Source: CAUZIB01 sp963578805
Lineage (GTDB): Bacteria > Acidobacteriota > Vicinamibacteria > Vicinamibacterales > UBA8438
Assembly: GCA_963578805.1 (NCBI GenBank)
Contig: CAUZDY010000013.1
Location: forward strand, 1-64,000
DNA length: 64,000 nt
Direction: 5' to 3'
The notes under the pieces are model-generated. The model was not told the origin of the DNA. It did not search any database and saw only the letters and a program-made list of their open reading frames with translations. Positions 59,466 to 64,000 of the stretch are shown here, piece by piece; position 1 is the stretch's first letter; each line of letters begins with the position of its first letter. Made by a program: the position numbers and the translations under genes.

Positions 59466-61711
59466 GGATGATTAGCGACGCAACGATCGCCGAACATGGA
59501 CTGACGGCTGACGAATATCAGCGAGTACTCGCGATCCTCGGCCGCGAACCGAATGTAACTGAGCTCGGCATCTTTTCAGTGATGTGGTCGGAGCACTGCA
59601 GCTACAAGAGCTCGCGCGTGCATCTTCGGACGCTACCGACCGAAGGCCCCCGAGTTCTGCAAGGGCCAGGGGAGAACGCGGGCGCGGTTGATATCGGCAA
59701 TGGGTTGGCCGCTGTCTTCAAGATTGAGTCGCACAATCACCCCTCCTTTATCGAACCGTACCAGGGCGCGGCCACCGGCGTCGGTGGAATCATTCGTGAC
59801 ATCTTCACGATGGGAGCCCGTCCTGTCGCGTTGCTAAATTCGCTGCGGTTTGGTCCACTCGCCGATCCGCGGACGCGACAGGTCGTCGCCGGTGTCGTGG
59901 CCGGGATTGCCGGATATGGCAACAGCATTGGGATTCCAACCGTTGGCGGCGAGATGGGGTTTGACGAGACCTACGCGGGTAACCCATTGGTAAATGTGTT
60001 CTGTCTAGGGGTTACCGAGGCGGACACGCTCATTCTTGGGCAGGCGGAGGGCGTAGGAAACGCCGTGTACTACGTCGGGGCAAAGACCGGTCGCGATGGA
60101 ATCCACGGCGCTACCATGGCCTCGGCGGAGTTCGACGAGACGACCGAGGAAAAGCGTCCGAATGTGCAGGTCGGTGACCCGTTTATGGAGAAGCTTCTGC
60201 TGGAAGCGTGTCTCGAGGTGATGGAGACTGACGCCCTCGTCGGCATCCAGGACATGGGCGCCGCGGGTCTTACCTGTTCGACCTGCGAAATGGGTTCGCG
60301 GGGCGGTGTCGGGATTGAGATCGATGTCGCGAAGGTCCCGCAGCGTGAAACCGGTATGAATCCCTACGAGATCATGTTGTCGGAGTCGCAGGAGCGAATG
60401 CTATTAGTCGTGCGACAGGGACACGAGGCGGAGGTCGAGAAGATCTTCGAGAAGTGGGATCTTCACGCTGCAAGGATCGGTAATGTAACCGATGATGGGT
60501 TGCTGCGGGTGTGCAATCACGGCCGAGTCGTGGCGGAAATCCCAAACCGAGCCCTGGCCGAGGAGGGTCCTGTCTACAACCGACCGACCCGTCGTCCTTC
60601 CGATCTGGATGAACGGAAGGCGCTCGACCTGACGACCCTCGGATCATCACCACCTGCAGCCCAAGTGCTAGGTTGGCTCCTCGCGTCACCCCAGATTGCA
60701 AGCAAGCGCTGGGTCTATCGCCAGTACGACCATATGGTTCGCACTAACACGATCGTGCCGGCCGGGATGGGTGCAGGAGTGATCAGGGTCAAGGGCACCA
60801 ACCGGGCTCTGGTGTTCTCTGTTGACGGCAATGGCCGATACTGCCTACTCGACCCGTATCAGGGCGCTATGCTCGCCGTGGCCGAGTCCGCTCGAAATGT
60901 TGCGTGTGCCGGCGGGATGCCAGTGGGTGTCACCAACTGCCTTAATTTTGGCAATCCAGAGCGGCCGGAGATCATGTGGCAGTTTACCCAGTGTGTCGAA
61001 GGGATTGGCGATGCGTGCCGAGCGTTGAATCTTCCGATCACGGGCGGAAATGTCAGCCTGTACAACGAGACGGATGGGTTGGCGATCCAGCCGACGCCAG
61101 TCATCGGCGTGGTTGGTGTGGTGGACAATGCCACCCGAGCCTTGGGTCGGGTGTTTCGTCGCGACGGTTCCACGGTCGTGCTTCTCGGACAGAGTCGAGC
61201 TGAACTCGGTGGGAGCGAGTATCTCAAACTTGTATACCAGCGGGTGGCGGGGAAACTGCCGACACTCGATCTCGTGGCGGAGCATAAGCTCCAGCAGTTC
61301 CTCGTCTCGGCGATCGCCGACGGACTCCTGGAATCCGCTCACGATTGTGCCGAAGGCGGCACCGCTGTCACCCTGGCTGAATGTTGTTTTGAGAGTGGAG
61401 GGATCGGACTTGAGGTGTCATTGCCACCTGTTGGCGTTGACGATGGTATGTCTGACGAGCTGACGCTTGCCGCAACGCTGTTTGGCGAGACGGCCTCCTG
61501 TGTCGTTGCTTCGGTCGCGGAATCGCAGGCGGCCGAACTGCTGAGCCGGGCAATAAATGCCGGTGTTCCCGCACGAGTTGTGGGGAGCACGGGAGGGAGG
61601 CGATTCCGGTTGTCGGTTGACGGCGCCTCGGCGATCGATTGTCCTCTGGATGAGATTGAGCGTGTCTGGGCACATGGTCTGGCGCGCCACTTTGGGGGTG
61701 GAGCCGCATGA
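59462..61711 (+). CDS. purL: Phosphoribosylformylglycinamidine synthase subunit PurL
   Basis: A 749-residue small-form PurL, an ATP-dependent synthase of the AIR-synthetase superfamily. MWSEHCSYKSSR, FKIESHNHPSFIEP, GVGGIIRDIFTMGARP and GGEMGFDETY are the catalytic and ATP-site blocks of the first half; the second half repeats the fold. GTG 59462 gives the GTGA overlap with purQ; ATG 59468, two codons in, is an equally good start. It requires PurS and PurQ, both adjacent. Confidence 0.96.
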   Translation: MRMISDATIAEHGLTADEYQRVLAILGREPNVTELGIFSVMWSEHCSYKSSRVHLRTLPTEGPRVLQGPGENAGAVDIGNGLAAVFKIESHNHPSFIEPYQGAATGVGGIIRDIFTMGARPVALLNSLRFGPLADPRTRQVVAGVVAGIAGYGNSIGIPTVGGEMGFDETYAGNPLVNVFCLGVTEADTLILGQAEGVGNAVYYVGAKTGRDGIHGATMASAEFDETTEEKRPNVQVGDPFMEKLLLEACLEVMETDALVGIQDMGAAGLTCSTCEMGSRGGVGIEIDVAKVPQRETGMNPYEIMLSESQERMLLVVRQGHEAEVEKIFEKWDLHAARIGNVTDDGLLRVCNHGRVVAEIPNRALAEEGPVYNRPTRRPSDLDERKALDLTTLGSSPPAAQVLGWLLASPQIASKRWVYRQYDHMVRTNTIVPAGMGAGVIRVKGTNRALVFSVDGNGRYCLLDPYQGAMLAVAESARNVACAGGMPVGVTNCLNFGNPERPEIMWQFTQCVEGIGDACRALNLPITGGNVSLYNETDGLAIQPTPVIGVVGVVDNATRALGRVFRRDGSTVVLLGQSRAELGGSEYLKLVYQRVAGKLPTLDLVAEHKLQQFLVSAIADGLLESAHDCAEGGTAVTLAECCFESGGIGLEVSLPPVGVDDGMSDELTLAATLFGETASCVVASVAESQAAELLSRAINAGVPARVVGSTGGRRFRLSVDGASAIDCPLDEIERVWAHGLARHFGGGAA

Positions 61712-63162
61712 GTGAGATAAACGACGATGCCCGGGATCGCGACAAATTCCGAGACGAGTGCGGGGTCTTCGGGATTTTCGGCCATCCTGATGCCGCCCAC
61801 CTAAGCTACCTCGGACTTTATGCCTTGCAGCACCGAGGGCAAGAGAGTGCGGGGATCGCGGTGTCCCGTAACGGACGACTCAAATTGGCTCGGGCTATGG
61901 GATACGTCAGCGACGTCTTCTCCAAAACTGTACTAGACGGGTTGGTCGGCGATTCAGCTATTGGGCACGTACGGTACTCGACGTTCGGAGACAGTCGAGT
62001 TGTGAACGCACAGCCGATTCTTATCGAATGCTCCCACGGCCAGATTGCCCTGTGTCATAACGGGAATCTCGTTAATGCCACAGAGTTGCGCAGCGAACTG
62101 GTCTCTAGTGGGTCGATCTTTCAAACTAACAGCGATACCGAGGTTGTGCTCCATCTCTACGCGAAGTCGACCGCACGCACCGCGGAGGACGCGATCGTTG
62201 AGTCCGTCTCCAGGGTTCGCGGCGCGTTCTCTTTAGCGATGCTGACGCCAGAGAGTCTCATCGCGGTGCGCGACCCGCACGGCTTTCGTCCGCTCGCGCT
62301 TGGCCGGCTCGGTGATGCTTATGTGGTGTGCTCGGAGACCTGCGCGATGGATCTCATCGGTGCCACGTATGAACGTGACATCGAGCCTGGTGAGGTCTTG
62401 GTTGTTGACCGGAACGGCCTTCGGTCGTTTTCGCCGTTCACCGCCAGGCCGTCTGCGCACTGTGTGTTCGAGCATGTCTATTTCGCTCGACCTGATAGCT
62501 ATGTCTTTGGACAAAGCGTCAACGAGGTGCGGACCAATCTGGGTCACTTGCTTGCCAAAGAGGCGGGAGTCGAGGCCGACGTCGTAGTGCCAATTCCAGA
62601 CTCCGGCCTGTGTGCCGCGGCGGGGTACGCCGAAACCTCTGGAGTGCCGCTGCGGATGGGATTAATTCGAAATCATTACGTGGGCCGAACGTTTATTCAG
62701 CCTGAGCAGTTAATCCGGGGCTTTAAAGTCAAGGTCAAGCTCAACACGGTCCGGAGCATTATCGAGGGAAAGCGCGTTGTGTTGGTCGACGATTCGATTG
62801 TTCGAGGCACGACCAGTCAGAAGATCGTTGGGATGGTTAAGGCTGCAGGGGCACGTGAGGTCCACATGCGGATCAGCTGTCCGCCGACGGTGTCACCGTG
62901 TTACTACGGCATTGACACACCTCACCGCGACGAGTTGATTGCCGCGACCCACAGCTTGCCGGAGATTCAAGAGTATCTCGGCGCCGATTCTCTCGCGTAC
63001 CTGAGTCTCGAGGGACTACACGAGGCGGTCGGGCCGTCCCATAGTCGCTACTGCAATGCGTGCTACACCCGCGACTACCCAGTTGCGCCTCCGTCCGACG
63101 CTGACGCGTACATGCAAATGGTCTTCAAGCTTCCGGACGGCGCCGAACCGGTTGAGCCATGA
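61708..63162 (+). CDS. purF: Amidophosphoribosyltransferase PurF, Fe-S type
   Basis: A 484-residue enzyme catalysing the first step of purine synthesis. A 17-residue propeptide ends before the nucleophile C18 (DE-CGVFG). The glutaminase domain has LQHRGQESAGIA, and the PRPP motif is VVLVDDSIVRGTTS. Cysteines in AHCVFEHVYFARPDSY, SCPPTVSPCYYG and YCNACYTRDYP match the 4Fe-4S ligands of B. subtilis-type PurF, so propeptide cleavage and an oxygen-sensitive cluster are expected. It overlaps purL (ATGA). Confidence 0.96.
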   Translation: MSEINDDARDRDKFRDECGVFGIFGHPDAAHLSYLGLYALQHRGQESAGIAVSRNGRLKLARAMGYVSDVFSKTVLDGLVGDSAIGHVRYSTFGDSRVVNAQPILIECSHGQIALCHNGNLVNATELRSELVSSGSIFQTNSDTEVVLHLYAKSTARTAEDAIVESVSRVRGAFSLAMLTPESLIAVRDPHGFRPLALGRLGDAYVVCSETCAMDLIGATYERDIEPGEVLVVDRNGLRSFSPFTARPSAHCVFEHVYFARPDSYVFGQSVNEVRTNLGHLLAKEAGVEADVVVPIPDSGLCAAAGYAETSGVPLRMGLIRNHYVGRTFIQPEQLIRGFKVKVKLNTVRSIIEGKRVVLVDDSIVRGTTSQKIVGMVKAAGAREVHMRISCPPTVSPCYYGIDTPHRDELIAATHSLPEIQEYLGADSLAYLSLEGLHEAVGPSHSRYCNACYTRDYPVAPPSDADAYMQMVFKLPDGAEPVEP

Positions 63163-64000
63163 ATCTGTGTGTCCGCCTGCTTGTCGGGGTGGTCTTTCTG
63201 ACTCAGTCCGCCGTTGCTCAGACCGCCCAGGATGATCTCCGCACAGCCGTCGACCAGCTAGGTGACTTTGACTATACCGTGCGAATGGAAGCGTCGCGGA
63301 CGCTGCGTCGGGCAGGTGCAGACGCAGTACTTCCCGTGTTACTCGAAGCGTGGCAGCACCACGAGGACAGCTACGTGCAGTTTCGATCGATCGTGCTGAT
63401 TTACGGTCTTGAGGAACCACGGGGCCATGCCGTGTTCGAAGAAGCGCTGGATTCTCCGAATGATCGTGTTCGTGCCGCGGCGTACGAGTACTTCGAACAG
63501 GTCCCGTCCACGACGGTGGTACCCAAGCTGCTGGCCGCTCTGGATACGGAAACGTCTGAGTTCGTGCGGCCCTATCTTGTCCGGGCACTAGCTGCAAATG
63601 ATGACGATCCGGCAGTGCAAGGGCGGCTCATGCAGGACATCGACCGAGGGCAGGGGTACTTCCGTGGTGCGGTGATCGAAGCGCTCGGCGATCACGGCGC
63701 AGTCTATGCCGTCGATTCTTTGATCCCGATCATCGCGGAGGATGGGCCACTTCACGACGACGCTCTGCTGGCACTTGGGAAGATCGGCGACCCGCGAACA
63801 CTCGCTCCTCTGCGTCGAGTCCAGGAGCGTGCCGGTTCGACACTTCAGCCGATCGTCTCAGCGGCTGCCTGCTTGCTTGATCTCGATTGCGAAGATCAGC
63901 TGCGATATATCGTGGAGGTGCTCCGCTATGGCGCCACGACCGCCGCCGACGATGGCCAGGAACTTGTCCGCAGTGCATCGTCAGCGCTCGCCGCACTAGC
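63159..64000 (+). CDS. Exported HEAT-repeat protein, partial at the right edge
   Basis: The frame opens at ATG 63159, overlapping the purF stop (ATGA), and is still open at the window end, so at least 280 residues are encoded. A signal peptide covers about 1-20 (LLVGVVFLTQSAVAQ). Helical repeats follow at 30-40-residue intervals, each with a D-x-x-V-R-x-x-A-like core: DYTVRMEASRTLRRAG, DRVRAAAYEYFEQ, and GDPRTLAPLRRVQE. HEAT solenoids mediate protein binding; no catalytic domain is visible in this part. Its link with purine synthesis is only positional. Confidence 0.75.
   Translation, partial: MNLCVRLLVGVVFLTQSAVAQTAQDDLRTAVDQLGDFDYTVRMEASRTLRRAGADAVLPVLLEAWQHHEDSYVQFRSIVLIYGLEEPRGHAVFEEALDSPNDRVRAAAYEYFEQVPSTTVVPKLLAALDTETSEFVRPYLVRALAANDDDPAVQGRLMQDIDRGQGYFRGAVIEALGDHGAVYAVDSLIPIIAEDGPLHDDALLALGKIGDPRTLAPLRRVQERAGSTLQPIVSAAACLLDLDCEDQLRYIVEVLRYGATTAADDGQELVRSASSALAAL

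Noticed and set aside
1..64000. CRISPR arrays, tRNA genes, rRNA genes, transposases, integrases
   Set aside because: Scanning by eye found no regular direct repeats, cloverleaf-like segments, rRNA signatures or recombinase motifs. Short tRNAs could still be missed without a dedicated search.

Overview
The window is 64 kb of dense, G+C-rich bacterial chromosome from a Gram-negative organism: it encodes an outer-membrane porin, lipoproteins, Tat and Sec signal peptides, and periplasmic c-type cytochromes. Bacillithiol genes, secreted PIG-L deacetylases, PQQ quinoprotein/cytochrome c pairs and DPP-IV peptidases together suggest Acidobacteriota, perhaps a Vicinamibacteria-like lineage. That placement is inference from gene content only. 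No rRNA, tRNA, CRISPR array or insertion sequence was recognised.

Layout. 0-2.6 kb: end of a molybdenum hydroxylase operon (Mo subunit, FAD subunit with a Cys-rich insert, di-haem cytochrome b, small unknown). 2.6-6.7 kb: broken doxX, cupin, YbjQ protein, DPP-IV peptidase. 7.0-11.5 kb: bacillithiol genes bshB1-bshA and a large secreted PIG-L protein. 11.5-13.3 kb: PEGA fragment, RskA-type anti-sigma factor and ECF-like sigma factor. 13.7-19.8 kb: histidine operon hisI-G-D-B-H-F-A plus a methyltransferase, preceded by what looks like a complete attenuator: a 26-residue leader peptide with three consecutive His codons, then an intrinsic terminator. 19.9-24.3 kb: NTF2-like protein, molybdate regulator, modABC, carboxylate transporter. 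24.3-30.1 kb: a zone of gene remnants (TrkH, isocitrate-dehydrogenase-like, DUF255, PAS) around intact aromatic amino acid decarboxylase and transketolase genes. It also holds two genes that make sense only if UGA is read as selenocysteine: an OsmC-like protein (U65) and a SelW-like protein (C8-G-R-U11), each with a SECIS-like hairpin just after the UGA. 30.1-33.7 kb: mercuric-reductase-like flavoprotein, MsrP and MsrA. 33.9-46.9 kb: BON protein, membrane proteins, M1 peptidase, PQQ enzyme with dihaem cytochrome c, YggT, YdjM, ProC, a CPA1 antiporter, a frameshifted PAP2 phosphatase and a MATE/ANKH-like protein. 47.0-50.8 kb: a visibly less G+C-rich operon of porin, FMN-binding protein, four-helix membrane protein with four in-membrane histidines, and ApbE, behind a promoter bracketed by two Fur-box-like palindromes. 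50.7-56.3 kb: NhaC, MtaB, RlmN, M16 peptidase. 56.3-64 kb: MBL hydrolase, purB-S-Q-L-F and a HEAT-repeat protein that runs off the window.

Themes. Molybdenum links the hydroxylase, MsrP and modABC. Thiol and selenol redox defence links bacillithiol synthesis, OsmC, SelW, the flavoprotein disulfide reductase, MsrA and MsrP. The strongest novel signals are the two selenoproteins, the his attenuator, and the possibly iron-regulated trans-envelope flavin electron-transfer operon.
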